DNA from: Desulfofustis glycolicus DSM 9705
GTDB lineage: Bacteria > Desulfobacterota > Desulfobulbia > Desulfobulbales > Desulfocapsaceae
DNA length: 60,423 bases
Reading direction: 5' to 3'
Assembly: GCF_900130015.1 (NCBI RefSeq)
Contig: NZ_FQXS01000026.1
Span: 1 to 60,423, forward strand
The position numbers were made by a program, and so were the translations under genes. Shown one piece after another: positions 9,572 to 19,154 of the stretch. Within the stretch, counting starts at the first letter, position 1. The number at the start of each line of letters is the position of its first letter. The notes below the pieces were generated by a model. That model was not told the origin of the DNA. It made no database searches and saw only the letters and a list, made by a program, of their open reading frames with translations.

Positions 9572-10012
9572 TCAGCTGGGGTACTTATCCTGCATATAAT
9601 CTTTGAGGTGGCGGATCTCCACATCTTGTTCGGTGAGCTGGGCCTTGACCGCGTCGCCGATGGAGACGAGACCGGCGAGTTTGCCGTCCTCGATGATCGG
9701 GATATGGCGGATGCGGTTCTCGGTCATGATGCTCATCAGGCCGCCGACATCGTCCTCCGGCGTGGCCACGATGACGTCTCTCGTCATCACCTCGCTGACC
9801 GACACGGTGGAGATGGATTCCGGTTTCTGGTGGACCGCCTTGAGTACGTCGTTGGGCGCGACGATACCGAGAATCTTGTCGTATTTGTCGACCACGACGA
9901 GTGAGCCGATCCGGTTGGCGAAAAAGAGCGACACCACATCGATCAACAGGTTCTGCTCGTGGATGGTTACCACCCGCGTTCCTTTTTCGGTCAGAATATC
10001 CTTTACTTTCAT
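9572..10012 (-). CDS. CBS-domain-pair protein
   Basis: A 146-residue cytosolic protein made of two CBS motifs and little else. CBS1 is about residues 1-62 (MKVKDILTEKG, VVVDKYDKILGIVAPNDVLKAV), CBS2 about 70-135 (VSEVMTRDVIVATPEDDVGGLMSIM, ending LAGLVSIGDAVKA). Pairs of this type bind adenine nucleotides and sense energy state or act as modulators. It lies 78 bases after nuoN on the same strand but a long hairpin intervenes, so it may be transcribed partly with the complex I operon or independently. A link to respiration is only positional. Confidence 0.85.
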   Translation of the reverse strand: MKVKDILTEKGTRVVTIHEQNLLIDVVSLFFANRIGSLVVVDKYDKILGIVAPNDVLKAVHQKPESISTVSVSEVMTRDVIVATPEDDVGGLMSIMTENRIRHIPIIEDGKLAGLVSIGDAVKAQLTEQDVEIRHLKDYMQDKYPS

Positions 10013-10044
10013 AACGATGCCTGTTGTTTGATTGGTTGTTACGA

Positions 10045-10073
10045 CCGGCAGCCGGCAAGTTGCCGGCTGCCGG
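10045..10073 (-). terminator. 14-bp perfect hairpin after nuoN
   Basis: CCGGCAGCCGGCAA at 10045-10058 and its exact complement at 10060-10073 are separated by one base, giving a very strong GC-rich stem in the gap between nuoN and the CBS gene. No U-run follows on either strand, so it is either a weak or factor-assisted terminator for the complex I operon or an RNA-processing or stabilising hairpin. Confidence 0.45.
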
Positions 10074-10090
10074 CGATGCTTCTGTGACGC

Positions 10091-11503
10091 TTACAACACG
10101 ACCGGGTAAAAACTGATGGCAAATACGCAAACGGCAAGAACGATCGTACCGAGCGGGGCCAGCGTCAGTTCGGCGACCTCGAAGCGCTGCTCCGGCTCCC
10201 GGAAATACATGACGATAATCAGGCGCAGGTAGTACCAGAGCGACAGGATGCTGCTGACAATGCCGAGCACCGCCAGGACTGCATGACCGGCCTGAAAGGC
10301 CCCGGCGATGATGTAGAATTTCCCCATGAACCCGGCCGTCGGCGGAATACCGGCCATCGACAGCAGGAAGATGGCAATGCAGGCCGCCGAATAGGGCCGC
10401 ACCTTGGCCAGCCCGCGAAAATCGTCGAAGCTGACCCGCCGCTCGTCCTGGCCACTCAAATAGGAGAGCGCGACGAACAGGCCAAGCGTCGCGACGCCAT
10501 AGGCGGCCAGGTAAAAGAGAATCGCCCCACCGCTGAACCGCTCGCTGCCCAGCGCCACCAATGCAATGAGCAGATAACCGGTATGCACGATGCCGGAAGC
10601 GGCGAGCATCCGCTTCAGATTTTGTTGGCCGATGGCAATAAGATTGCCGGCGAACATGGTCAGGATCGACAGGTAGAACAGGAAGGTGACCCAGCCCTGA
10701 TGAACTTCGGGATTGATCAACAGGAAGTTGGCCAGCACGGCAAAGATCGACGTTTTCACGGCGGTCGCCATAAACGCGGTGACCGGCAGCGGCGCCCCGT
10801 CGTAGACATCGATCACCCAAGCATGGAATGGGAAGGCGGCGGCCTTGAAGAGGAAGGCAAACAGTATCAGAAACGAACCGCCGACCAGGGCCGGGTTGCT
10901 CAGATAACCGCTGTCGGCAACGACCGCGCCGATGGCAGCAAAGGAGGTGCTGCCGGTGCCGGCATAGACCAGTACGGCGCCCATCACGTAGAAGGCACCG
11001 GCAAAAGCGCCGAGCATCAGGTATTTCAGGACCGCCTCCGCTCTGACCACGCTGTGCCGGTCGTAACCGACCAGGGTGTAAACGGCCAGCGACATGATCT
11101 CCAGCGCGATGAACAGGGTGATCAATTCCGCAACCATGGTCAACAGGAGCATACCGAACGCGGCAAACAGCAGCATACAGTAAAACTCGAGAACGAACCC
11201 CTTGTTCTGGGTGAAATAGGTCTGGGCGGCCAGAGCTGAAAAAAAGCCGCAGGCGAGAATGATCAGGCCGGCCACTTTGGTAAAGGTGTTGGCGACGAGC
11301 ATCCCGTTGAACACTTCGGCAAAGGGGTAAATATCCCCACTGTTGTCCACGGTGAGTTGAATGAAGAAGGCAAAGGCGAACAACCCCATGCCGAGGATGG
11401 AAATCCCCTCCCGCCGGAAGGTCTCGAAGGCCGCTACGAGCATGATCAGGATGGCGCCGGCACCCGTTGCCGCAAGCGGCAGAATCACCATTACATCAAA
11501 CAT
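10091..11503 (-). CDS. nuoN: NADH-quinone oxidoreductase subunit N
   Basis: A 470-residue, 14-helix antiporter-like membrane subunit of complex I, pumping protons across the cytoplasmic membrane. The proton-translocating family core is recognisable: LITLFIALEIMSLAVYTLVGY near residue 130 with the conserved Glu of TM5, FKAAAFPFHAWVIDVYDGAP around 225 with the Lys of TM7, and PPTAGFMGKFYII near 385. Length fits NuoN of bacteria. It is the last gene of the nuo operon, 16 bases after nuoM, and is followed by a strong hairpin. Confidence 0.95.
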   Translation of the reverse strand: MFDVMVILPLAATGAGAILIMLVAAFETFRREGISILGMGLFAFAFFIQLTVDNSGDIYPFAEVFNGMLVANTFTKVAGLIILACGFFSALAAQTYFTQNKGFVLEFYCMLLFAAFGMLLLTMVAELITLFIALEIMSLAVYTLVGYDRHSVVRAEAVLKYLMLGAFAGAFYVMGAVLVYAGTGSTSFAAIGAVVADSGYLSNPALVGGSFLILFAFLFKAAAFPFHAWVIDVYDGAPLPVTAFMATAVKTSIFAVLANFLLINPEVHQGWVTFLFYLSILTMFAGNLIAIGQQNLKRMLAASGIVHTGYLLIALVALGSERFSGGAILFYLAAYGVATLGLFVALSYLSGQDERRVSFDDFRGLAKVRPYSAACIAIFLLSMAGIPPTAGFMGKFYIIAGAFQAGHAVLAVLGIVSSILSLWYYLRLIIVMYFREPEQRFEVAELTLAPLGTIVLAVCVFAISFYPVVL

Positions 11504-11519
11504 TGCAGATCTCCCGGTG

Positions 11520-13037
11520 TCAGTTCTTTCCCTGGTTGTTCAATTCGGCCCCATCGCCGCTGTCGGCCACCGCAACCACCTGGGCCAGCGCGGCAATCTG
11601 CCGGTCGGCCGCAGGATTGATCTTGTCGAGGAAGGGTTGCGGATAGATGCCCATGACAATGATCAGCACGATGACTGGCAGGATGGTCAATACCTCGATG
11701 GCCGTCAGATCATGAAAGGTCGCCGTCTTCTCGGCAGGTTTTTCAAAGAAGACCCGCTGGAACAGCCAGAGCATATAGCAGACACCGATCACCAGCGTGG
11801 TCGCCGCCAGAATACCGATCACCGCGTTGAACTTGATGGCGCCGAGGATGATCAGAAACTCGCCGATAAAGCCGCTGGTGCCGGGCAGGCCGACCGAGGC
11901 GAGCATGGCGACCGCGAAAAAAACGGCCAGGATCGGCGCCCGGGAGGCCAGTCCGCCGAAGTCATCGATCGTCCGGGTCGCCGATCTCTCTTCGATCAGG
12001 CCGAGCAGCAGGAAGATCACGCCGGTACTCGTGGCATGGGCGACGATCTGGTAGAGCGTGCCTGTCAGCGCCTGGACATTCATGCAGAAGATGCCAAGCG
12101 CGATGATACCCATGTGCGAGGCGGATGAAAAGGCGAGCATCCGCTTGAAATCCTTCTGCACCAGCGCCGCGATTCCGCAATACATCATGCCGACCACGCC
12201 GGAGCAGGCCAGGATCAAGGCATAGCGGGCAAAACTCTCGTCAAAGACCGGCACGACAAAGCGAATCACGCCATAGACGCCGATCTTCGCCATAATCGCC
12301 GACAGCACAAAGGTGGTCGCCGTCGGCGCCTCGGTGTAGGCGTCGGGCAACCAGGTATGGAACGGAAAGAGCGGAATCTTGATGGCAAAGGCGACCATGA
12401 AGCCGACAAAGGCCAGGGTCGCGGCCGGTCCCGCGAGCGACAGGCCGGACAGCGCGTCCATCGCGAAACTCCACTGTCCCGTGGCCTGGTGATGGGCCAT
12501 GCCGAGGTAGATGATCGCAGCAAGCATCAACAGTGAGCCGGCGATGGTGTAGATCGTAATCTTGACGGTCGCCTTCAGCCGATTCGGCCCACCGTAGAGA
12601 CCGATCATGAAAAAGACCGGCAGCAGCATCACTTCCCAGAACATGTAGAAGAGCACCAGATCGGCGGCACAGACGGCGCCGATCATCGCCCCCTGGACGA
12701 TGAGCAGATTGCCGTAATACCCCTTTTCCCGGGTGCGAAACAGCAGGTAGACCATCGGGAAGAGCAGCGCCGCCGCCATCAGCACCAGCAGACTGATGCC
12801 GTCGACGCCGAGATGATAGGAGATGCCGAGCGATTCGATAAGCGGCGAGCGTTCGACGAATTCGAGGCCGGAGCTGCCGTTAAAGGTGAGAAAAATCTTC
12901 AGGCCGAACAATACCACCAGCACCGAAGCGGCCAGCCCGAGCGCCCGGGCCGCCTCCCTGCCGACCGGCAGCAGCAGGATGCCCGCTCCCAGCACGATCG
13001 GCAGAAAAATCATCAGTGACAACAGGTTATCAAGCAT
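11520..13037 (-). CDS. nuoM: NADH-quinone oxidoreductase subunit M
   Basis: A 505-residue antiporter-like subunit of the complex I membrane arm. Visible family landmarks are YHLGVDGISLLVLMAAALLFP (about 70), FYMFWEVMLLPVFFMIGLYGG (about 130, with the essential TM5 Glu), IKIPLFPFHTWLPDAYTEAP (about 220, TM7 Lys) and GLPGTSGFIGEFLII (about 390). Length matches the family (about 500). It sits 10 bases after nuoL and 16 before nuoN, on one transcript with them. Confidence 0.96.
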   Translation of the reverse strand: MLDNLLSLMIFLPIVLGAGILLLPVGREAARALGLAASVLVVLFGLKIFLTFNGSSGLEFVERSPLIESLGISYHLGVDGISLLVLMAAALLFPMVYLLFRTREKGYYGNLLIVQGAMIGAVCAADLVLFYMFWEVMLLPVFFMIGLYGGPNRLKATVKITIYTIAGSLLMLAAIIYLGMAHHQATGQWSFAMDALSGLSLAGPAATLAFVGFMVAFAIKIPLFPFHTWLPDAYTEAPTATTFVLSAIMAKIGVYGVIRFVVPVFDESFARYALILACSGVVGMMYCGIAALVQKDFKRMLAFSSASHMGIIALGIFCMNVQALTGTLYQIVAHATSTGVIFLLLGLIEERSATRTIDDFGGLASRAPILAVFFAVAMLASVGLPGTSGFIGEFLIILGAIKFNAVIGILAATTLVIGVCYMLWLFQRVFFEKPAEKTATFHDLTAIEVLTILPVIVLIIVMGIYPQPFLDKINPAADRQIAALAQVVAVADSGDGAELNNQGKN

Positions 13038-13047
13038 GATCCACCCT

Positions 13048-14964
13048 TCAGAAGTTCAACGATTGCGAGAGCACCAGGCTCATGACGCTGAGTCCGATGA
13101 CCATGTAGATGGCATAGACCCGCACATAACCGACCTGAATCACCTTGAACGCCAACCCGGCCATGCGATAGAGCCAGGCAGCGGCCCGCACCGGGCCGTC
13201 CGTGACATACGGTTCGATCACCCGCTGGACGGCCTGGCCGACAAACCGATACGGCCTGACCAGCACCGTATCGTAGAGTTCGTCTACATAAAACTTATGA
13301 TAAGCAAACTTCCTGAAACCGGTGAATACCGGCTGCTCGGCGCCGCCGGCGAACCGCCGGTAGGCGATGCTGATACCGACGACAAAGGCCAGCACACTCC
13401 CACCGATGGCCAGCACTTCGGTGGCCATCGAGCCATGCGGATGGACTTCGGTCAGACTCGGCGCGAGCCAGTGCGAGACCTGCTGGTGCCCGCCGAAGAT
13501 CGCCGGCAGGTTGAGAAAACCGGCAAACAGCGCGCCCACCGCCAGCACGATGAGCGGCAGGGTCATCACTTTCGGCGATTCATGGGCATGGTCGTAGACC
13601 TCCCGGTCGCGCGGCTGGCCGTGAAAGACCACGAAAATCAGCCGGAACGTATAGTAGGCGGTCATCCCGGCCACCAGTACGCCGATCGCCCATATTCCGG
13701 TATGGCCACCGGCCAGTGCCGAGTAGAGGATCTCGTCCTTGCTGAAAAACCCGGAAAAAGGCGGGCACCCGGCCAGGGCCAGGGCACCGATCAGCATGGT
13801 CCAGTAGGTGATCGGCAATTTGTTCTTCAGCCCGCCCATCTGCCAGATGTCCTGGCGATGATGGAGGGCAAGGATCACCGAACCGGCCCCGAGGAAGAGC
13901 AGCGCCTTGAAAAAGGCGTGGGTGAAGACGTGAAAAATTCCGGCGGAATAGGCGGCTACGCCGACACCGGCGAACATATAGCCGAGTTGGCTGACCGTCG
14001 AGTAGGCGAGGATCTTCTTGATGTCGTTTTGAAACATGCCGAAAATAGCACCAAGCAGCGCGGTCATGATGCCGATCCAGGCCACCACCAGCCCGGCCAC
14101 CTCGACCTGGGCGTAGAGAAAACTGAAGCGGGCCACCATATAGACGCCGGCGGTGACCATGGTGGCCGCATGAATCAACGCCGAGACCGGGGTCGGACCG
14201 GCCATCGCATCGGGTAGCCAGACGTAGAGAGGAATCTGGGCTGATTTGCCGGTGGCGCCGACAAACAGAAGCAGGCAGACGGTTATTCCAAGCGTCGGCG
14301 CCAGCAGGTGGGCATTGGCCTTAAGGGAGAGATAGTCAAAGCCCTCAGCCCCGATTCCCCAAAAGAGAAACGACATGCCCAGAACGAAGCCGAAATCGCC
14401 GATGCGGTTGACGATAAAAGCCTTGTTGCCGGCCACGACATTTCCCCGATCTTCGCTGTAATAACTGATCAGCAGGTACGAGCACAAACCGACCCCCTCC
14501 CAGCCGACGAACATCACCAGCGGCCCGTCGCCTAGAACCAGGATGAGCATGCTGCCGAGAAAGAGGTTGAGATAGGAGAAGAACTTGCCGAACGCCGGAT
14601 CTCCGGCCATATAACCTATGGAATAGACATGAATCAGTGATCCAACGAGGGTGACGAACAGCAGCATCAAAACGCTGAGCGGATCGGCGAGAAAGCCCAT
14701 GCTGATCGTCAGTTCACCGACGCTGAACCAGGTAAAGGCCTGATGGCTGAGAAACCTGCTTTGGGCCGGCAGGGCCTGCAATGCGAAAAAGACGTTGACG
14801 GCCAGCAGAAAGGAAAGGATCGGGCCGATACAGCCGACCAGTGCATAGATTCGCTCGGAGATGAGCCGGCCCCGGCAGGTGGCCAGGTGCATCAGACCGA
14901 GCACCAGCGCGCCGGCGAGCGGCAGCAGGGGAATAAAACCGAGGGAGGAGAGGTTGCCTTCCAT
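13048..14964 (-). CDS. nuoL: NADH-quinone oxidoreductase subunit L
   Basis: The distal antiporter-like subunit, 638 residues from ATG 14964; the frame is open for 84 bases upstream but that part overlaps nuoK, and the natural N-terminus (MEGNLSSLGFIPLLPLAGAL) begins here, 4 bases after the nuoK stop. Landmarks: FVGWEGVGLCSYLLI (TM5 Glu), SAQIPLYVWLPDAMAGPTPVSALIHAATMV, FGMFQNDIKKILAYSTVSQLGYM and FTHAFFKALLFLGAGSVI. The C-terminal part carries the long lateral helix typical of NuoL. Length is normal for the family. Confidence 0.96.
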   Translation of the reverse strand: MEGNLSSLGFIPLLPLAGALVLGLMHLATCRGRLISERIYALVGCIGPILSFLLAVNVFFALQALPAQSRFLSHQAFTWFSVGELTISMGFLADPLSVLMLLFVTLVGSLIHVYSIGYMAGDPAFGKFFSYLNLFLGSMLILVLGDGPLVMFVGWEGVGLCSYLLISYYSEDRGNVVAGNKAFIVNRIGDFGFVLGMSFLFWGIGAEGFDYLSLKANAHLLAPTLGITVCLLLFVGATGKSAQIPLYVWLPDAMAGPTPVSALIHAATMVTAGVYMVARFSFLYAQVEVAGLVVAWIGIMTALLGAIFGMFQNDIKKILAYSTVSQLGYMFAGVGVAAYSAGIFHVFTHAFFKALLFLGAGSVILALHHRQDIWQMGGLKNKLPITYWTMLIGALALAGCPPFSGFFSKDEILYSALAGGHTGIWAIGVLVAGMTAYYTFRLIFVVFHGQPRDREVYDHAHESPKVMTLPLIVLAVGALFAGFLNLPAIFGGHQQVSHWLAPSLTEVHPHGSMATEVLAIGGSVLAFVVGISIAYRRFAGGAEQPVFTGFRKFAYHKFYVDELYDTVLVRPYRFVGQAVQRVIEPYVTDGPVRAAAWLYRMAGLAFKVIQVGYVRVYAIYMVIGLSVMSLVLSQSLNF

Positions 14965-14968
14965 CTGA

Positions 14969-15265
14969 TCACCCTTTGAGCAGGCTGAAGATATTGGTAT
15001 CGAGGTTGCCCTTGTGCTTGTGCAGCAGGATAACCACCGCCAGGGCAAGGGCCGCCTCAGCTGCGGCCACCGCCATAACCATCAGGGCCAGCACGTGGCC
15101 GTCCATGCTCTGGTGCAGCCGCGCCACTGCGACAAAGCCGAGGTTGGCCGCGTTGAGCATCAGCTCGATGGACATGAAGACGACAAAGACGTTACGGCGG
15201 GAAATGACACCGAGTACGCCGAGGCAGAACAGCAGAACGCTCAATGACAGATAGTGTTCAATCAC
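14969..15265 (-). CDS. nuoK: NADH-quinone oxidoreductase subunit K
   Basis: A 98-residue, three-helix membrane subunit. I choose GTG 15265 as start, since it lies 4 bases behind the nuoJ stop, has AGAGGGGG a few bases upstream and gives the usual NuoK N-terminus ([15 protein letters not shown]); the open frame further upstream is only overlap with nuoJ. The two conserved membrane Glu residues are visible in [13 protein letters not shown] and [13 protein letters not shown]. It belongs to the E-channel linking the hydrophilic and antiporter arms of complex I. Confidence 0.94.
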   Translation of the reverse strand: MIEHYLSLSVLLFCLGVLGVISRRNVFVVFMSIELMLNAANLGFVAVARLHQSMDGHVLALMVMAVAAAEAALALAVVILLHKHKGNLDTNIFSLLKG

Positions 15266-15269
15266 CGAT

Positions 15270-15770
15270 TCACCCCCTCTTGCCCGCCAGCACGACTGCC
15301 CCCACCAGGGCGACGAGCAGCAGGATCGACACGATTTCAAACGGTAACAGCCACTGCTGGAACAATACCAGGCCGACCTGCTTGACCCCGCCGAAACCGG
15401 CCTCGGTCAGCGGTTCCGCCTCTCCCGGCAAGCTCTCGACAATCTTGAGCAGCAGGCCGGCCACCGGGGCCAGCAGGACAATGCCGCCGGCCAGGTAAAA
15501 CCAGCGGGCGGTATCGACCGGAAGGTCTTCTTCCTGGATGTTGAGAAACATGATGATAAACAGGATCAACGACATGATCGCGCCGGCATAGACAATCAGC
15601 TGGATAGCAAAAATCAGTTTGGCCGACAGCAGCGCATAGAGTCCGGCCAGCGAGATCAGCGTCACCACGAAGCTCATGGCGCCGTTCATCGGATGGCGAA
15701 AGAGAATCAGGCCGAGCGCTCCGAGCACCGAGAGCAGGGCCAGCCCGAAAAACAGATAGGTATCAATCAT
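15270..15770 (-). CDS. nuoJ: NADH-quinone oxidoreductase subunit J
   Basis: A 166-residue, five-helix membrane subunit of complex I. The start at ATG 15770 ([20 protein letters not shown]) lies 4 bases after the nuoI stop; the open frame upstream is overlap. Family features are [23 protein letters not shown] and [20 protein letters not shown], the latter containing the TM3 pi-bulge segment that changes during turnover. Normal length. The gene is followed 4 bases later by nuoK. Confidence 0.93.
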   Translation of the reverse strand: MIDTYLFFGLALLSVLGALGLILFRHPMNGAMSFVVTLISLAGLYALLSAKLIFAIQLIVYAGAIMSLILFIIMFLNIQEEDLPVDTARWFYLAGGIVLLAPVAGLLLKIVESLPGEAEPLTEAGFGGVKQVGLVLFQQWLLPFEIVSILLLVALVGAVVLAGKRG

Positions 15771-15774
15771 GTCC

Positions 15775-16299
15775 TCAACGCACCCCCTTCTGGTAGCTAT
15801 CTTCGTCGAACGCACCCGGCGTTCGCAGCATCTCTTCCAGCCCCAACACCATGGACTCGCGATTGTCGCTGGTCACCGAGAAGATGCCGGTATCCATCCT
15901 GATCGCATCCATCGGGCAGGCCTCGACGCAATATCCACAATAGATGCATTCGAGAAGGTCGATATCGAAGCGCAGGGGCATCTTCTCCGATCTGCCGTCG
16001 AAGCGCTCACCGGCCTCGATGATGATGCAGTTCGATGGGCAATTGGTCTGGCACATGAAACAGGCCACGCATTTGACCGTGCCGTCCTCGTGCCGGGTCA
16101 ACCGGTGCCGGCCGCGCCATCGCGGTGAAATCTCCGGTCTGACCTCCGGATAATGTCTGACATAGAGGCGAGAGTTATCAAGCAGGTTGCGGAAAAAGTG
16201 ACCGAGAGTAACGGCCATTCCCTTGAAAACCTCGAGCAGATAGAGCTGCTCGAGAAACGTCCGGCCTTTCCGCTCGACCACTCTGACTTTGGCGCCCAT
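15775..16299 (-). CDS. nuoI: NADH-quinone oxidoreductase subunit I (8Fe ferredoxin-type)
   Basis: A 174-residue peripheral-arm subunit carrying clusters N6a and N6b, which pass electrons from NuoG to NuoB. Two CxxCxxCxxxCP motifs are seen: CVACFMCQTNCP and CIYCGYCVEACP. The start ATG 16299 is fixed by AGGAGG seven bases upstream; a GTG one codon earlier is ignored. It begins 11 bases after nuoH and ends 4 before nuoJ. Confidence 0.96.
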   Translation of the reverse strand: MGAKVRVVERKGRTFLEQLYLLEVFKGMAVTLGHFFRNLLDNSRLYVRHYPEVRPEISPRWRGRHRLTRHEDGTVKCVACFMCQTNCPSNCIIIEAGERFDGRSEKMPLRFDIDLLECIYCGYCVEACPMDAIRMDTGIFSVTSDNRESMVLGLEEMLRTPGAFDEDSYQKGVR

Positions 16300-16310
16300 C
16301 ACAAATCCTC

Positions 16311-17597
16311 CTAACCGAACGCGACGATGACGGCGCTGGTGATAAAGATATTGAGCAGAGACAGAGGCAGAAGCTTCTCCCAGCCGATCTTCTGCAACTG
16401 ATCATAGCGAAAACGCGGCAGGGTCCACCGTACCCAGACATAGACAAAGCACATCAGAAAGGTCTTCAGCAGAAAGGTACCAATCTGCAGCAGGGCAACC
16501 AGAATCCGGTCGGCGCCGCCACCCGCGGCAAAGAGCAGGTACCCGAGGCAGATCACCTCCAGCAGCACCACCAGCGACCAGAGCAGCGCGATATAGACTT
16601 TGGTTTCCCGAATCCGTGGGTCATGTTCACGCCGATAATGACTGCTGTTGTTTTTCTTGATCCACTGGCCGAAGAAATAGCCGATCACCGGCAGACCGAT
16701 CATCAGTAACACGGTCACCGGGCGGGCGTAGGCGAGCAGGGTGTCGGTCGCCAGCCAGGGAATCTGGTAGCTGCCGAAATAGAGAGTGACGATCAGGGCG
16801 CTGGAAACAAACATCGCCACGTACTCACCCATGAAAAACAGGGCGAATTTCATCGACGAATACTCGACATGAAAACCGGCGACGATCTCGCTCTCTCCTT
16901 CTGCCAGATCGAACGGGGTCCGGTTGGTCTCGGCAAAAGCGGCGACGATGAAAATGATGACACCGAGCGGCTGCAGCACGACACCCCACATCGGGATGAA
17001 GCCGAACAGCAATTGCCCCTGATATTGGGCCATCTCCGTCAGATTGACGGTGCCGTAGACGGCCAGCAGACTGACCAGGGCCAACCCCATCGGGATCTCG
17101 TAACTGATGACCTGGGCGGCCGCCCGCAGGCCGCCCAGCACCCCGTATTTGTTATGCGACGACCAACCCGCCAGGATGATGCCGTACACACCGAACCCGA
17201 CGATGGCCAGAAACCACAGGATACCGATATCGGTCGGAATCGCCTGCATGATATAGGAGCTGCCGCCGACGAGCAGGACATCGGCAAACGGGATCACGGC
17301 AAAACAGAGCAGCGCGGTGATAAAGACCAGCATCGGGGCGAGGATGAAGTAGAACTTGTGCCTGATGTGGCCCGGAACGACGTCTTCCTTGAAGACCAGT
17401 TTGATCGCATCGGCCAGGTTCTGGACCAGCCCTCCGGCCCTGAAGCCCATGATATTGCACCGGTTCGGCCCGGATCGATCCTGGAAATAGGCGGCGCCCC
17501 GGCGCTCCATCCAGACGAGCACCGCGACGAAGGAAAGCGGAACCAGTACCCCGAAGGCGATCCGCAGAAGGATCATGATGATATCAAGCGCCGACAT
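16311..17597 (-). CDS. nuoH: NADH-quinone oxidoreductase subunit H
   Basis: A 428-residue membrane subunit that forms much of the quinone-binding chamber with NuoB and NuoD. Landmarks: VWMERRGAAYFQDRSGPNR near residue 29, LADAIKLVFKEDVVP near 60, SYEIPMGLALVSLL near 165, and FAETNRTPFDLAEGESEIVAGFHVEYSSMKF around 225, which is the family signature. At 428 residues it is somewhat longer than the roughly 325 of E. coli, with extra C-terminal membrane segments after residue about 330, a form also known in other bacteria. Its start overlaps the end of nuoG by 14 bases. Confidence 0.95.
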   Translation of the reverse strand: MSALDIIMILLRIAFGVLVPLSFVAVLVWMERRGAAYFQDRSGPNRCNIMGFRAGGLVQNLADAIKLVFKEDVVPGHIRHKFYFILAPMLVFITALLCFAVIPFADVLLVGGSSYIMQAIPTDIGILWFLAIVGFGVYGIILAGWSSHNKYGVLGGLRAAAQVISYEIPMGLALVSLLAVYGTVNLTEMAQYQGQLLFGFIPMWGVVLQPLGVIIFIVAAFAETNRTPFDLAEGESEIVAGFHVEYSSMKFALFFMGEYVAMFVSSALIVTLYFGSYQIPWLATDTLLAYARPVTVLLMIGLPVIGYFFGQWIKKNNSSHYRREHDPRIRETKVYIALLWSLVVLLEVICLGYLLFAAGGGADRILVALLQIGTFLLKTFLMCFVYVWVRWTLPRFRYDQLQKIGWEKLLPLSLLNIFITSAVIVAFG

Positions 17598-19146
17598 GGG
17601 TCTCCTCGCTGCTGTTCAAGGTTACGCCCTCGACCGGAATCCGCTCCGGCCAGATCCGGCTCAGGGCCGGCACCGACTGTCTGAGACCGGGCCAGGCACG
17701 GGCGTTATCGCTGATCGCCCCTCCGAGCAACCTGGTGATCTCGATGATGTCACAGGGGTCGGCATCGCGGCATACGGCCCGAGCAAACCGTTGCAACACG
17801 TTGTTGCGATTAACGATCGACCCGCCATATTCGCTGTAGGAGGCACAGGGCAGGATTACCGTGGCCCGGCTGAAGGCCGGCCGGTCATGGCTGCAGACGC
17901 TCACCTGGTCGGTAGCCTCGAGCGCCTCCTGCAGATCCTCGTTACCGGGTGAGAAAAACAGGTCGTTATTGAAGTTGACGAGCAGGTCGGCATCCGCCAG
18001 CGCAGCGGCAAACGACTCTTTGCCGGAGTCGATATCGAGCAGCTGCAGCCCGGCGCGATTGGCCGCCTTGTCGTCGCTGATCAGATAATCGTCCCCGTCA
18101 CCTGCGAGCACATAGGCGTCGCTGTAGCCGGAGAGGACGGCGCCGTACAGCGTGGCGATCCGTTTGATCGCCCAGAGCTGCTCAAGCGTGCTGTCGGGCG
18201 ATACGAGCATCAGCGGTTTCCGCGCCCTGTTCAGTTTGTCCAGGGCAGCCTCGATGCCCCGTTCGAGCGGGACTTCGACCCCGTCAACCAGGGTGCGGTC
18301 CTGACGATTCTCGTTTTCAGTCTTGTAGCTGAGCCGACCGGCATCGCAGATGAAATAACCGTTGACCTGCAGATTGGTCCGGGCCCGGAAGCGATAAATG
18401 ACATCGTCGCCGTATTTTTCCCGGTGATGGTCGATGTAGATGTTGCAGCCGGTGCTACAACCATGGCAGATGCCCGGATCTTTCTGCAGAAACCAGACTC
18501 GTTGGCGGAAGCGGAAATCCTTGCTGGTCATCGCCCCGACCGGGCAGATATCGACGATGTTGAGCGCATATCGGTTGGCCAGCGGCCGTCCCGGGAAGAT
18601 GGTTACCCGGGCCTGGTCACTGCGGTTGACAATACCGAGTTCTCCGGTCTTAGTGATCTGCCGGGTAAAGCGGACACACCGGGCGCACAGGACACAGCGC
18701 TCCTGGTCATGGACCACACCGCAGCCGAAATCGAGGCGTTTGTCCTTGTGCACCTGTTCGACGTTCATCCGGCTGTCCTGCTGACTGTACGACATGTAAT
18801 AATCCTGCAGGGTACATTCGCCGGCCTGGTCACAAACCGGGCAGTCGACGGGATGATTGATCAATTCAAGCTCCATGATATCGCGCTGGATCTTTTTGAT
18901 CTTCTCGTCCTCGAGCAGCACTTTCATGCCCGGCTGGGCCGGCGTCTTACAGGCCGGCACCAGAGGCGGCCGGCCATCTTCAATGCCGACCAAACACATC
19001 CGGCAATTACCGTCGGCACCAAGGGCCGGGTGATAGCAGAAGTGCGGAATTTCGATACCGACCACCTGCAGGGCATCGATCAGGTTCTTGCCCGCCTCGA
19101 CCTCGACCTCCTGGCCGTTGACAAAAAGCTTCACCATTTCAGCCAT
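17584..19146 (-). CDS. nuoG: NADH-quinone oxidoreductase subunit G (short form)
   Basis: A 520-residue iron-sulfur subunit of the NADH-oxidising arm. From the N-terminus: a [2Fe-2S] ferredoxin domain with CYHPALGADGNCRMC and PAC, a His/Cys3 [4Fe-4S] motif (HPVDCPVCDQAGEC), a [4Fe-4S] motif CVLCARC with a distal CPVGAM, and CHGCSTGC, the equivalent of the N7 or Mo-domain entry cluster. The molybdopterin-like C-terminal domain is strongly shortened compared with about 900 residues in E. coli and has no cofactor-binding site, so it is structural. It begins 8 bases after nuoF. Confidence 0.94.
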   Translation of the reverse strand: MAEMVKLFVNGQEVEVEAGKNLIDALQVVGIEIPHFCYHPALGADGNCRMCLVGIEDGRPPLVPACKTPAQPGMKVLLEDEKIKKIQRDIMELELINHPVDCPVCDQAGECTLQDYYMSYSQQDSRMNVEQVHKDKRLDFGCGVVHDQERCVLCARCVRFTRQITKTGELGIVNRSDQARVTIFPGRPLANRYALNIVDICPVGAMTSKDFRFRQRVWFLQKDPGICHGCSTGCNIYIDHHREKYGDDVIYRFRARTNLQVNGYFICDAGRLSYKTENENRQDRTLVDGVEVPLERGIEAALDKLNRARKPLMLVSPDSTLEQLWAIKRIATLYGAVLSGYSDAYVLAGDGDDYLISDDKAANRAGLQLLDIDSGKESFAAALADADLLVNFNNDLFFSPGNEDLQEALEATDQVSVCSHDRPAFSRATVILPCASYSEYGGSIVNRNNVLQRFARAVCRDADPCDIIEITRLLGGAISDNARAWPGLRQSVPALSRIWPERIPVEGVTLNSSEETHVGA

Positions 19147-19154
19147 GGTACGTA